Assembly (NCBI RefSeq): GCF_000368965.1
Contig: NZ_KB849778.1
Span: 310,001-374,000 of the forward strand
DNA: 64,000 nucleotides
Direction: 5' to 3'
DNA from: Acinetobacter calcoaceticus DSM 30006 = CIP 81.8
GTDB lineage: Bacteria; Pseudomonadota; Gammaproteobacteria; Pseudomonadales; Moraxellaceae
The position numbers were made by a program, and so were the translations under genes. Below, piece by piece: positions 8,261 to 18,546 of this stretch (position 1 is its first letter; each line of letters opens with the position of its first letter). The notes beneath the pieces were generated by a model. It was not told where the DNA came from and did not search any database. It worked only from the letters and a program-made list of their open reading frames with translations.

Positions 8261-8917
8261 TTAAGGCATCAGCCGGTGCAGCATCCATTGACCGTCGATT
8301 TTTTCATAACTCAAGCGGTCATGTAAACGATTTGGTCGCCCTTGCCAGAATTCATAATAATCTGGTTGCAGACGATAGCCTCCCCAGAACTCTGGTTTAT
8401 CAAGCACTTCACGGCTTTCGACTTGCTGTTGCAAGTCTTGAAAGCGCTGCTGTAACAGCTCTCGGGTTTCAATTTTTCCACTTTGTGGAGTACTAATATG
8501 CGCTGCAATCTGGCTATCACGTGGTCGTTTACGATAGTAGTCTGTAGATTCCTGTTCAGAAATTTTCACTACATGACCACCAACTCTCACCTGACGCTCT
8601 AGACTCGGCCAGTAAAATAATAATTCAGCATATGGGTTCTCTGCCAAATCTATACCTTTCTGACTGTCATAGTTAGTATAAAAATCATAGCCAGCTTCTG
8701 TAGCACCACGCAACAAAACTGTTCGAACATGTGGTCTGCCATTGGCACCCGCTGTTGCTAACGACATGGCATAGGGTTCATGCAAATTGGCTGCTAGAGC
8801 ATGGTTAAACCAACCAAGAAACTGCTGATGAGGGTTTGATTCAACCTGCCCCTCATACAACTCGCCTTGTTCATAGCTCAAGCGTAATTCACTTAAATCT
8901 TTAATGACATCACTCAT
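8261..8917 (-). CDS. pdxH: Pyridoxamine/pyridoxine 5'-phosphate oxidase
   Basis: FMN enzyme that makes pyridoxal 5'-phosphate, the last step of vitamin B6 synthesis and salvage. 218 aa from the ATG at 8917, the normal family length; a longer reading from 8959 would overlap glmM and lacks a ribosome-binding site, whereas AAGGTG precedes the chosen start. Motifs: RTVLLRG and FYTNYDSQKG for FMN binding, RKRPRDSQIAAHIS in the middle, and the C-terminal FWQGRPNRLHDR signature. It sits between glmM (10 bp upstream) and recJ, in one operon. Confidence 0.94.
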   Translation of the reverse strand: MSDVIKDLSELRLSYEQGELYEGQVESNPHQQFLGWFNHALAANLHEPYAMSLATAGANGRPHVRTVLLRGATEAGYDFYTNYDSQKGIDLAENPYAELLFYWPSLERQVRVGGHVVKISEQESTDYYRKRPRDSQIAAHISTPQSGKIETRELLQQRFQDLQQQVESREVLDKPEFWGGYRLQPDYYEFWQGRPNRLHDRLSYEKIDGQWMLHRLMP

Positions 8918-8927
8918 GTCATGCACC

Positions 8928-10265
8928 TTATGCGACTTGTGCTTGTGAACGAACCGCATCTGCTAAATGCTGAGCTAAAGTATTTACTTCGTGCTCATCG
9001 TCACCTTCAACCATGACACGAATCACTGGTTCTGTTCCAGACTTACGGATCAAGATACGTCCACGGCCTTTAAGCTGTGCTTCTGCTTTATCAAATTCAG
9101 TAACCAATACTGGAATAGAATATGGATCAAGCATTTGTTCTAAACGTACATTTAAAAGAACTTGTGGGAATAGTTTAAAGTCTTGAACCAATTCATGAAG
9201 AGCCTTATTTTGCTCGACCATCACAGTTAAAACTTGAAGCGCGGCGATAATAGCATCACCAGTCGTACTCTTGTCTAAAGTGAGAATGTGACCAGAAGGT
9301 TCGCCACCTGTTACCCAACCCTTTTCTTCTAAAGCCTGTAATACATAGCGGTCACCGACTTTTGCACGAACAAAATTAACATTTGCTTTTTCAAGTGCAA
9401 CTTCAAGTGCCATATTACTCATGACAGTACCAACAATACCAGCTGGCTTATTTTGCGCCTGAGTCGCCAAGATATATAGGATATGGTCACCATCAATTAA
9501 GTTACCAAACTTATCAACCATCACAACACGGTCAGCATCGCCATCAAAGGCAATTCCTAAATCTGCTTGGTGCTCAACCACTGCTTTTTGCAAGTGTTCA
9601 GGATGTGTTGAACCACAGCTTTCATTAATATTTAAGCCATCTGGTTCATTATATAAAGCAATGACTTTTGCACCTAGCTCACGGAAAACTGAAGGGCCAA
9701 CGCTATATGCAGCACCATGAGCACAGTCCAACACAATCTTTAAATTATTTAAATCAAAGTGGTAAGGGAAAGTAGATTTACAAAATTCGATATAACGACC
9801 GTTTGCATCATTTACACGAACACTTTTACCTAAGTTTGCAGTGTCCTCAATGAATAAGTCTTTTTCTAATTCAAGGTTAATTTCTTCTTGTAATGAATCA
9901 GGTAATTTTTTGCCTTCACTTGAGAAGAATTTAATCCCATTATCATAATATGGATTATGTGATGCAGAAATAACAATACCTGCATGTGCATGCAAAGCAC
10001 GAGTAAGGTGTGCAATTGCTGGTGTTGGTAATGGACCAAGTAGATGAACATATACGCCAGCAGCGTTTAAGCCTGCCTGTAAAGCAGATTCTAAAATATA
10101 ACCAGATAAACGTGTGTCTTTTCCTAATACAACGAGCGGTTTATTTTTTGGACTCGTTCGTTTTAATACCTTCCCTGCAGCAAAACCGAGTTTTAAAGCA
10201 AACTCTGGAGTAATAGGCATTTGCCCAAATTTTCCACGAATACCATCCGTTCCAAAATAACTCAT
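8928..10265 (-). CDS. glmM: Phosphoglucosamine mutase
   Basis: 445 aa. Interconverts glucosamine-6-phosphate and glucosamine-1-phosphate for UDP-GlcNAc, supplying peptidoglycan and lipid A. The phosphorylated catalytic serine is Ser102 in SASHNP, the metal loop is DGDADR near residue 242, and the sugar-binding GGEPSGH is near 320. The C-terminal phosphate-binding motif is [12 protein letters not shown]. It heads the glmM-pdxH-recJ operon. Two small hairpins lie in its leader. Confidence 0.96.
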   Translation of the reverse strand: MSYFGTDGIRGKFGQMPITPEFALKLGFAAGKVLKRTSPKNKPLVVLGKDTRLSGYILESALQAGLNAAGVYVHLLGPLPTPAIAHLTRALHAHAGIVISASHNPYYDNGIKFFSSEGKKLPDSLQEEINLELEKDLFIEDTANLGKSVRVNDANGRYIEFCKSTFPYHFDLNNLKIVLDCAHGAAYSVGPSVFRELGAKVIALYNEPDGLNINESCGSTHPEHLQKAVVEHQADLGIAFDGDADRVVMVDKFGNLIDGDHILYILATQAQNKPAGIVGTVMSNMALEVALEKANVNFVRAKVGDRYVLQALEEKGWVTGGEPSGHILTLDKSTTGDAIIAALQVLTVMVEQNKALHELVQDFKLFPQVLLNVRLEQMLDPYSIPVLVTEFDKAEAQLKGRGRILIRKSGTEPVIRVMVEGDDEHEVNTLAQHLADAVRSQAQVA

Positions 10266-10282
10266 AGCTTATCTCATTCTTA

Positions 10283-10329
10283 CGCCACTTCAGCGGTGGC
10301 TCACTTCATATATGGCAATTCCGCCATAT
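10283..10329 (-). other. Two inverted repeats in the glmM leader
   Basis: GCCAC/GTGGC arms lie near 10283-10300, and a perfect ATATGGC-aattcc-GCCATAT at 10310-10329. Both lie 18-64 bp upstream of the glmM ATG on the minus strand and could fold in the mRNA leader or serve as an operator. Role unknown. Confidence 0.4.
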
Positions 10330-10360
10330 TTCTTTTCGTTAGATTTACTTTACACCAAAA

Positions 10361-10390
10361 ACAAAAAGCCGTCAGTGTAATGACGGCTTT
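10361..10390 (-). terminator. Rho-independent terminator of guaB
   Basis: GCCGTCA (10368-10374) pairs with TGACGGC (10381-10387), followed on the minus strand by TTTTTG. Confidence 0.88.
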
Positions 10391-10414
10391 CTTCATTGTT
10401 TTGGTTACCAAAAT

Positions 10415-11908
<1,494 letters not shown>

Positions 11909-12038
11909 CTATTATAAACAAATTTCAATGCAATTTTCATATTATCTTTGCCTTTTTCAGCAATAGATATCGGCCTGCTCTAAATAATTTCCACTTAATT
12001 ATACTTTTAGCTCTATTTTCTAGCTCTTATCTTTTTAT

Positions 12039-12060
12039 AACCCAGAACTTCATCTGGGTT
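12039..12060. other. Hairpin downstream of the di-iron MBL-fold gene
   Basis: AACCCAG/CTGGGTT with an 8-nt loop. It could terminate the minus-strand gene ending at 12085, but no T-run follows on either strand. Confidence 0.4.
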
Positions 12061-12084
12061 AATTATTAGAAATAATATTTAGAT

Positions 12085-12882
12085 TTATGCAGGGCAACTA
12101 AAAATTTGCTCTGACATTAAATCGACACCACAAGGTAAAGTTTCAATCCAATCTAAAAACTGATTAATCATTTCTTTACCAATAAATGGGCTGCCATGCT
12201 GTGGAACAATCATTTCAATATCCATCTGACGGACCATGTTGACCCATAAACGGATGACCTTATTTGAACACATATAGCGTTGGTGAAAAGCTTTCATTTT
12301 CATAACATGCGTATCGAAATCTGTTAAAGGTTGATTAGCATCCTCAACAATCGACGCACCCATATCACCAGAAAATAAAATTTTAGCGACTGGATCATAG
12401 AACTGAAAATTACCCACCGAATGTAGAAAATGGGCTGGAACCACCACAAGTTTTGATTCCCCCAATTGAATCACTTGGCCACGATCTGGTAGTTCAATAA
12501 GGCGATCTTCCCAATTCCCTTTCATACGTTCACTCATGAATGCAGAATTTAGGTGCGGTAAAAATCGTGCCCATAATTTAGAAGCGACCACTTTGGCATC
12601 GGTATAGACCAACCAGCGTGGCATTGAAGTAATAATGTCTGGATCCTGATGAGAGGCCATCACATAATCCAGATTTTTCAATCGCGTATATTTATTAAGT
12701 TCCATGGTCAACGGAACATAGGTCAAATCGCCACCTGGGTCGATCACCGCAGCTCGTTCATGATCAATAATTAAAAATTGATTGGCTTGTATGCCTTCCC
12801 CTTTGACCAAACTGGTAAAACTAATACATTTATGTACGCCATTATCAAATAATATCTGCGATGTTGTTTTTTCAAACCCCAT
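12085..12882 (-). CDS. MBL-fold protein of the oxygen-binding di-iron (ODP/flavodiiron-like) type
   Basis: 265 aa from the ATG at 12882; a longer TTG start would overlap the GGGGAA ribosome-binding site. Metallo-beta-lactamase fold with a di-metal site: H-x-D-x-D in ASHQDPDI (His78, Asp80, Asp82), His in FLHSVGNF, Asp in FSGDMGA and a final His in VPQHGSPF. This spacing matches the ODP proteins and the MBL half of flavodiiron proteins rather than beta-lactamases or glyoxalases. No flavodoxin domain is fused. It may sense or reduce O2, peroxide or NO. It stands alone between guaB and a siderophore receptor; function is inferred from the fold only. Confidence 0.72.
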   Translation of the reverse strand: MGFEKTTSQILFDNGVHKCISFTSLVKGEGIQANQFLIIDHERAAVIDPGGDLTYVPLTMELNKYTRLKNLDYVMASHQDPDIITSMPRWLVYTDAKVVASKLWARFLPHLNSAFMSERMKGNWEDRLIELPDRGQVIQLGESKLVVVPAHFLHSVGNFQFYDPVAKILFSGDMGASIVEDANQPLTDFDTHVMKMKAFHQRYMCSNKVIRLWVNMVRQMDIEMIVPQHGSPFIGKEMINQFLDWIETLPCGVDLMSEQIFSCPA

Positions 12883-13061
12883 ACAATTCCCCAAAAAAAC
12901 TTTAAATATTAGATATTTTTATATCCATACTAAAATAAAGGGATTCGATAATTCTTGCAATGAATTGCTTTATTTTTCTCATAATATTTTAAAATAGCTT
13001 TTGCTTTTCTTATTTTATAAATGAATCATAATGTTATTTAAAATTAACTCACAATAAATTA

Positions 13062-13080
13062 AAATAATTCTCATTATCAG
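13062..13080 (+). promoter_or_regulatory. Fur-box-like operator before the first TonB receptor
   Basis: Read on the minus strand, GATAATGAGAATTATT matches the Fur consensus (GATAATGATAATCATTATC) at about 14 of 17 positions. It lies about 30 bp before the receptor start, implying iron repression. Confidence 0.7.
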
Positions 13081-13110
13081 TTTTTGTCTTTTGCGCTGTC
13101 TAGGCCTCCC

Positions 13111-15267
13111 ATGAACCAAGCACCTTATTTTTCAAGCTCCAAAACATTGTTAGCAGTTGCTATTTTTAGTTCGATGACAGCAAGTCATGCTGATGAAACA
13201 GCAGAACAAAAAAATTCGACTAGTGTGCTACCCACAATTTCTATTCAGGCGCAAAAAGAAACCACCTCCCCGTATGTCGCAACGAAAGCAACCTCTGCCT
13301 TAAAATCAGATGCACCCTTGTTTAAGACTGCTCAATCGGTTTCGGTAGTAACACGTGAACAGCTCGATCAGAAACAAGCAAGAACCTTAGCAGATGCACT
13401 TGAAGGTGTTGCAGGAGTAGAAGCTGGAAAACTAGGTCGTCGTGGTTGGGATGATTTCGTTATTCGAGGGCAGACATCTTCTGATTCAGTTTATGTAGAT
13501 GGCTTAAGAGTTGGTCAAAGCTCACCAACTCCATCTGTAGCAGCTGAAATATCAGGTATGGATCAGGTACAAGTTTTAAAAGGCCCTGCATCTATTAATT
13601 TTGGTTTGGTTGCTCCAGGCGGCATGGTGAATTTAGTCACTAAACGCCCTCAAGCAGAAAGTTTTGCACGTGCTAGTATGACTTATGGCAGTTACAGCCT
13701 TAAAGAAGGCACATTCGATTTAAACTATAGTCCTAATAATAGTGAAAAAGGTGCTTTCCGTTTAAATGGTCGTATCTCGGACCAAGATGACCCGACAGAT
13801 TATGTGTATTTTAAAAATTACTATATTTCCCCTTCTTACAACTTTGACTTAGGGGATAACACCGACCTTTCTGTCATCGCAAGCTATCAACATCGCGAAT
13901 ATATTCGTCAGCAAGGTTTACCCGTCATTGGTACTCTAAAAGATAACCCTAACGGTGCTATAGACCGAAGTTTATATATTGGCGACCCTAATTTCGGTAA
14001 ATATGAAGCCGATGTTTACCGTACTGGTTATACGTTTAAACATGCTTTTGATAATGGCTGGAACTTCAATCAGAATTTTGCCGTACAAAAAACTGAAATG
14101 GATGGTACAGCTGTTTTTGCTCGAACAGGTAGTAACTTTTGGGCAGATAAAAACTACACCACCATAAGCCGTAAAAATAACAGCCGCCACCAAATTATTG
14201 ATAACTTAAGTTTTGCCATCGATAACCGTTTAAATAAACAGTTTGATTTATATGGTATGCAACATGATTTCAATATAGGTGTAGATGCCTTCCAAGAAAA
14301 AAGTGATTACACCAATAACCGTTGTAATGTAGGTGATTTAAACATATATGCTCCTGTATATGGGCAAACTGTTACTTGTTCCAATCCTGTCAGTAACCAC
14401 GATATTAACCGCTTAAAATACGCAGGCTTATATATTCGTGACCGTATTCAACTCAATGATCAATGGCTTTTAAGCTTGTCTGGACGCCAAGACTGGGCAC
14501 AAACTCAAACTAGAAGTTTGGTTAATAGCAATACGAGTAAACAATCAGATGAAGCATTCACAGGTAGTGCTTCTCTTATGTATACCCTTAATGACATTGT
14601 GGCTCCTTATGTTAGCTATGCCACTTCATTTACTCCTAACAGTGGTACAGATGTAAATAACAATCCGTTCAAACCTGAAGAGGGGAAACAGGTTGAAGTG
14701 GGGATGAAATTACAAAGTCCTGATCAAAGAATTCAAGGCGCTATCGCTTGGTATGATTTAAAACGTCAAAATGTTGTAGTCAATGATTCAATCAATACGA
14801 GTGAGAAAGTACAACGTGGCGAACAGTTAACACGTGGTATTGAAACTGAACTCAGCGCAGAAATTTTAGAAGGCTTAAAATTAACGGCTGCATATACCTA
14901 CACAATTGATGCAGAAATTAGTAAAGATGCAAACACGAGTAATGTAGGAAAAGCTCTCGACAATATTCCTGAGCATGCATATAGCTTGTCAGCACGCTAT
15001 AAATTTGACCCTGCATCAAAACTTGGTTGGTATGTAGGCGGCGGGTTCCGCGGTGAAACGTATAAAACTGTCGATGGCTTAGATGTTCATGTTCCAGGCT
15101 ATACAGTCTTTGACACTGAAGCTGGCTATGACACTGGGCATTGGGGCGCTCAACTTACTATCCGCAATCTATTTGATAAAGATTACTATGCAGGTGCGCT
15201 GAATGAGAATTTAGTGACACTCGGCAACCCACGCCAAATTAACTTTACAGTGAAATTTAACTACTAA
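13111..15267 (+). CDS. TonB-dependent siderophore receptor, FhuA/FhuE-like class
   Basis: 718 aa from the ATG at 13111 (AGG ribosome-binding site; an upstream in-frame TTG at 13084 is less likely). Signal peptide about residues 1-27 ending TASHA, TonB box TISIQA, plug domain with VSVVTREQLDQKQART and VLKGPASINFGLVAPGGMVN, then a 22-strand barrel ending KFNY. It should import an iron-siderophore complex, powered by TonB-ExbBD. The plug motifs fit hydroxamate-type receptors, but the ligand cannot be fixed from sequence alone. A Fur-box-like site lies just upstream and a terminator just downstream, so it is monocistronic. Confidence 0.88.
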   Translation: MNQAPYFSSSKTLLAVAIFSSMTASHADETAEQKNSTSVLPTISIQAQKETTSPYVATKATSALKSDAPLFKTAQSVSVVTREQLDQKQARTLADALEGVAGVEAGKLGRRGWDDFVIRGQTSSDSVYVDGLRVGQSSPTPSVAAEISGMDQVQVLKGPASINFGLVAPGGMVNLVTKRPQAESFARASMTYGSYSLKEGTFDLNYSPNNSEKGAFRLNGRISDQDDPTDYVYFKNYYISPSYNFDLGDNTDLSVIASYQHREYIRQQGLPVIGTLKDNPNGAIDRSLYIGDPNFGKYEADVYRTGYTFKHAFDNGWNFNQNFAVQKTEMDGTAVFARTGSNFWADKNYTTISRKNNSRHQIIDNLSFAIDNRLNKQFDLYGMQHDFNIGVDAFQEKSDYTNNRCNVGDLNIYAPVYGQTVTCSNPVSNHDINRLKYAGLYIRDRIQLNDQWLLSLSGRQDWAQTQTRSLVNSNTSKQSDEAFTGSASLMYTLNDIVAPYVSYATSFTPNSGTDVNNNPFKPEEGKQVEVGMKLQSPDQRIQGAIAWYDLKRQNVVVNDSINTSEKVQRGEQLTRGIETELSAEILEGLKLTAAYTYTIDAEISKDANTSNVGKALDNIPEHAYSLSARYKFDPASKLGWYVGGGFRGETYKTVDGLDVHVPGYTVFDTEAGYDTGHWGAQLTIRNLFDKDYYAGALNENLVTLGNPRQINFTVKFNY

Positions 15268-15273
15268 AACGAC

Positions 15274-15312
15274 CTACAAAAAAACGCACTCGAATTGAGT
15301 GCGTTTTTTATG
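15274..15312. terminator. Bidirectional terminator
   Basis: ACGCACTC/GAGTGCGT stem flanked by A- and T-runs between the convergent receptor and Mn-exporter genes. Confidence 0.92.
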
Positions 15313-15327
15313 GCAGCTTTAAATGTT

Positions 15328-15933
15328 TTAGAAGAAATAATGCTGCACTAAAGTAGAGACACCTACAATTAAGAAAATAGCCGCACCAATTTTATGAATG
15401 AGTGAGATAGATAAACGTTCAGCCAATTTATTACCAATAAACACAGCTGGTGCATTGGCAATCATCATACCTAAAGTTGTACCCAGCATAACCCAGAAAA
15501 TACTGTCGTAACGAGCAGCTAAGGCCACTGTTGCAATCTGCGTTTTATCACCAATTTCAGCCAAGAAAAACAAGATAAAGGTTGCACCAAAAACACCAAA
15601 TTTTTGCCATCTATTAATGCTATCTGTTTCATCATCTAACTTATCTGGAATAAGCATCCAGAACGCCATACCAATAAAACCACCGGCCAGTACCCAAACT
15701 AAGATTTCGGGGCTCAAGACGGTCGTAATCCACTGTCCAAGCACAGCAGAGATACCATGGTTAATTAAAGTTGCTAACAGAATCGCAATGAGAATAGGGA
15801 TTGGCTTACGGAAACGTGCAGACAATAAAAGGGCGAGTAATTGAGTTTTATCGCCCATTTCAGCTAGGGCAACAATTGAGGTAGAAATCAGAAATTCTTG
15901 CATGTCGTTTCTCTGGCTAGCATAAATGCCCAT
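15328..15933 (-). CDS. mneA: Manganese exporter of the UPF0016/TMEM165-GDT1 family (MneA-like)
   Basis: 201 aa, six predicted membrane helices in two pseudo-symmetric halves. Each half carries the family signature E-x-G-D-K-T: AEMGDKTQL near residue 25 and AEIGDKTQI near 126. Members export Mn2+ (MneA of Vibrio, GDT1 of yeast). Support comes from the leader, which looks like a yybP-ykoY manganese riboswitch. The start at 15933 has an AGGAGGGG ribosome-binding site; an internal ATG at 15903 is also possible but has none. Monocistronic. Confidence 0.87.
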   Translation of the reverse strand: MGIYASQRNDMQEFLISTSIVALAEMGDKTQLLALLLSARFRKPIPILIAILLATLINHGISAVLGQWITTVLSPEILVWVLAGGFIGMAFWMLIPDKLDDETDSINRWQKFGVFGATFILFFLAEIGDKTQIATVALAARYDSIFWVMLGTTLGMMIANAPAVFIGNKLAERLSISLIHKIGAAIFLIVGVSTLVQHYFF

Positions 15934-16095
15934 GACCTACCCCTCCTGCTAGCCAAATATCTGCAGAGTGGTAAATCAAAGGTCTTGCCAACTCGGAAAC
16001 GATGAGACGTTTAAGCTATGATGACCATGTTCTGTTGAACAATTATGTTGATCATCACCTATTCATTTAGAAATGAATAGCGGCTACTCCCCAAT
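15915..16095 (-). ncRNA. yybP-ykoY (manganese) riboswitch with ribosome-binding-site-sequestering hairpin
   Basis: The leader begins GGGGAGTAGCC (16082-16092, minus strand), the hallmark 5' segment of the yybP-ykoY aptamer. It continues through a paired ATTCATTT/AAATGAAT arm and a second conserved strand, GGCAAGACCTTTG, near 15984-15996. The expression platform is a hairpin whose arms GGCTAGC (15948-15954) and GCTAGCC (15915-15921) enclose the AGGAGGGG ribosome-binding site and the ATG. Mn2+ binding would be expected to free the ribosome-binding site and raise exporter synthesis. Identification is by motif reading, not by covariance search. Confidence 0.82.
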
Positions 16096-16132
16096 GAAGT
16101 ATGTGCTTATTATATTCGAGCAGTTCTATTTT

Positions 16133-16411
16133 TCAAACAAAAAATTTTATCCATGCCCACACCAACAACCGACCTAAGCCTAATAGTAAGGCTAAACAAA
16201 TACTTAAGTTAATAAACCCCAAATTGTTAATGCCTGCTATGTGCTGTGACTGAAATTCAAACGGCAAAATAAGCATTGCTACAAATACTTCCAACCCCAT
16301 TGCAACGTAAGTCATCCATTCCCAAGGAAAGTGTAAAACACTGACCCATACCCCCATTAATAAAAATACAATCAATAGGATTGGTACCATGATTTTTAAA
16401 AAACCCGCCAT
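16133..16411 (-). CDS. Small three-helix membrane protein of unknown function
   Basis: 92 aa, almost entirely hydrophobic, with three predicted transmembrane segments at about residues 5-26, 33-52 and 66-90. The loops are short and there are no catalytic or metal-binding motifs. The downstream spacing to the riboswitch leader of mneA is only about 40 bp, and it is oriented the same way, so some readthrough into mneA is possible. I do not recognise the family. Confidence 0.65.
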   Translation of the reverse strand: MAGFLKIMVPILLIVFLLMGVWVSVLHFPWEWMTYVAMGLEVFVAMLILPFEFQSQHIAGINNLGFINLSICLALLLGLGRLLVWAWIKFFV

Positions 16412-16510
16412 TTATTATTTCTCCTTTACCTAATAACGAGAAATTTCTCCTCTCTCGACACTTCCTTCTTCGTCTTTAGATTAACCTAAAACCAATTAAA
16501 TTAAATATCA

Positions 16511-16541
16511 AAATAAAAACCCCGCCGAAGCGAGGTTTTAA
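16511..16541 (-). terminator. Terminator of the aceE-aceF operon
   Basis: A hairpin AAAACC-CGC/GCG-GGTTTT with a CGAA loop is followed on the minus strand by TTTTTATTTT. Confidence 0.85.
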
Positions 16542-16558
16542 TGATTCATTTCAAAATA

Positions 16559-18544
16559 TTAGATTAATAAAGTACGAATATCTTTAAGAAGTTTCGTAAG
16601 TTTATTGGTAAAGCGAGCAGCATCTGCACCATTAATTACACGATGGTCATAAGACAATGACAGCGGCAACATTAAGCGTGGGTCAAAGTCTTTACCATTC
16701 CACACAGGCTGCATAGTTGCTGGTGATATACCTAAAATTGCAACTTGCGGCCAGTTTACGAGTGGTGTAAATGATGTACCACCAATTGAGCCTAAGCTTG
16801 TAATCGTGAAGTTCGCACCTTGTAAGTCTTTCGGTGTTAATTTCTTATCACGTGCTTTTTGACCTAACACACCCAATTCAACTGCAATTTGCTTAATTGA
16901 TTTTTGGTCAGGATTACGAAGTACTGGCACAGTTAAACCATCAGGTGTTGCTACCGCAATTCCCATATGGATTTCATTGCGCAAGAGCACTGATTTACCG
17001 TCATCAGATAGATGACCTGCGAACTCACGCTCTTCTTTCAACAAATGCGCAACCGCTTTGATAATGAATGCCATAATCGTCAGGCTGACACCTTCTTTTT
17101 TGAAGTTGCCTTTCAGTTCATTACGCCAATCTTCTAACTCAGTAATGTCAGCCAAATCAAACTGGGTGACTTGCGGAATAAAGTTGTTCAATGACAATTG
17201 CGGAATTGATACTTGCTGCAAACGCGTCAGTACTTTTTCTTCCACGCCACCAAACGCAGTGAAGTCAGGAAGCTTTGGCAAACCCGAAACTGCTGGTGCA
17301 GCCGCAGCCACTGGAGCCGCTTGTGGTGCAGTTAAACGAGTCTTCACATAAGCAAAGATATCTTCTTTAATCACACGACCATGTTCACCAGAAGTTTTAA
17401 CTTGTGATAAAACCACACCAAGTTCACGAGCAAGCTTACGAACAGCAGGGCCAGCATAAACTTTAGCGTTTTCGGCTTCTTGCTCTTTCGTTAACTTATC
17501 AGTACCAGAAGCAGCCACAGGTGCTGACTGAGTCGGAGCAGGAGCTGCCGCTTTAGGTGCTGAAGCTTGTGCTGCCGGAGCCGCTACTTCTGCTTGTGGC
17601 GCTGGAGCTGCCGCAGGTGCTTGGCCTTCCGCTTCAATTGTTGCAAGCAAAATACCTTGTGAAACTTGTTGACCTGCTTGCAAGTGAATCGCTTTCACAA
17701 CGCCAGCAACAGTACTTGGAACTTCTACAGTTGCTTTATCTGACTCAACAACAACAAGGCTTTGGTCTACATCAACTTTATCGCCAACTTGTACCAAGAT
17801 TTCAGCAACAACTGCTTTGTCTACGCCCAAATCAGGAACGTTAATATCAACTGGTCCAGATTGAGTAGCAGCCGCAGCTACAGTTTCTTGTTGAACTGGT
17901 GCAGGCGCTGCCGCTGGAGCTGCTGTAGAAGCAGGAGCTTCAACTGGCGCACTTGATGCAGACGTTGTTTTCACTTTAATGAGCACAACACCTTCTTTAA
18001 CTGTATCGCCTTCTTTAACTTGAATGCTTTCTACAGTACCAGCAACACTGCTTGGTACTTCTACAGTTGCTTTGTCAGATTCAACCACAACGATGCTTTG
18101 TTCAACATCGATTTGCTCACCAACTTTTACTAAAATTTCACCAACTAGTGCTTTTTCAACACCAATATCGGGAACTTGAACTTCAACCACTTGGCTAGTG
18201 GTTGCCGCTGCTGGTTGTGCAGCAGTTGAAGCCTGTTGTACCGCTGCCGGTGCTGCTGATTGTTCAGCTGCTGGTGCAGGTTTTACAACTTCTTCTGCTT
18301 GAGCTACAGGTGCAGCACCCTCAGCTTCAAGTTCAAACAATACCGTACCTTCAGTTACGCTATCGCCTTCTTTGATTAGGATGCTTTTTACGACACCTGC
18401 TGAAGTGCTAGGCACTTCAACAGAGGCTTTATCTGACTCAAGCAAAACAAGGCTGTCATTTTCAGCAATGCTATCGCCAACTTTTACCAAAATTTCAGCA
18501 ACAACTGCTTTATCTACGCCAATATCAGGGGTCTTAATTTGCAT
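16559..18544 (-). CDS. aceF: Pyruvate dehydrogenase E2, dihydrolipoyl acetyltransferase
   Basis: 661 aa. Core of the pyruvate dehydrogenase complex; transfers acetyl from lipoyl to CoA. Three lipoyl domains at about residues 1-75, 118-193 and 227-302 each carry the lipoylated lysine in a (L/V)ESDKA motif; they are joined by Ala/Pro-rich flexible linkers. Then a peripheral-subunit-binding domain (AGPAVRKLARELGV, about 364-402) and the acyltransferase domain with catalytic DHRVINGADAARF near residue 634. It starts 2 bp after aceE with ribosome-binding site GAGGGGAA. Three lipoyl repeats match the E. coli arrangement. Confidence 0.96.
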   Translation of the reverse strand: MQIKTPDIGVDKAVVAEILVKVGDSIAENDSLVLLESDKASVEVPSTSAGVVKSILIKEGDSVTEGTVLFELEAEGAAPVAQAEEVVKPAPAAEQSAAPAAVQQASTAAQPAAATTSQVVEVQVPDIGVEKALVGEILVKVGEQIDVEQSIVVVESDKATVEVPSSVAGTVESIQVKEGDTVKEGVVLIKVKTTSASSAPVEAPASTAAPAAAPAPVQQETVAAAATQSGPVDINVPDLGVDKAVVAEILVQVGDKVDVDQSLVVVESDKATVEVPSTVAGVVKAIHLQAGQQVSQGILLATIEAEGQAPAAAPAPQAEVAAPAAQASAPKAAAPAPTQSAPVAASGTDKLTKEQEAENAKVYAGPAVRKLARELGVVLSQVKTSGEHGRVIKEDIFAYVKTRLTAPQAAPVAAAAPAVSGLPKLPDFTAFGGVEEKVLTRLQQVSIPQLSLNNFIPQVTQFDLADITELEDWRNELKGNFKKEGVSLTIMAFIIKAVAHLLKEEREFAGHLSDDGKSVLLRNEIHMGIAVATPDGLTVPVLRNPDQKSIKQIAVELGVLGQKARDKKLTPKDLQGANFTITSLGSIGGTSFTPLVNWPQVAILGISPATMQPVWNGKDFDPRLMLPLSLSYDHRVINGADAARFTNKLTKLLKDIRTLLI

Positions 18545-18546
18545 GC

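Noticed and set aside
8918..8959. Longer pdxH start overlapping glmM
   Set aside because: The start at 8917 has a good ribosome-binding site and matches family length; the longer form adds a non-conserved segment.
10266..10414. glmS-type ribozyme in the glmM leader
   Set aside because: That ribozyme belongs to glmS in Gram-positive bacteria, and only two short hairpins are seen here.
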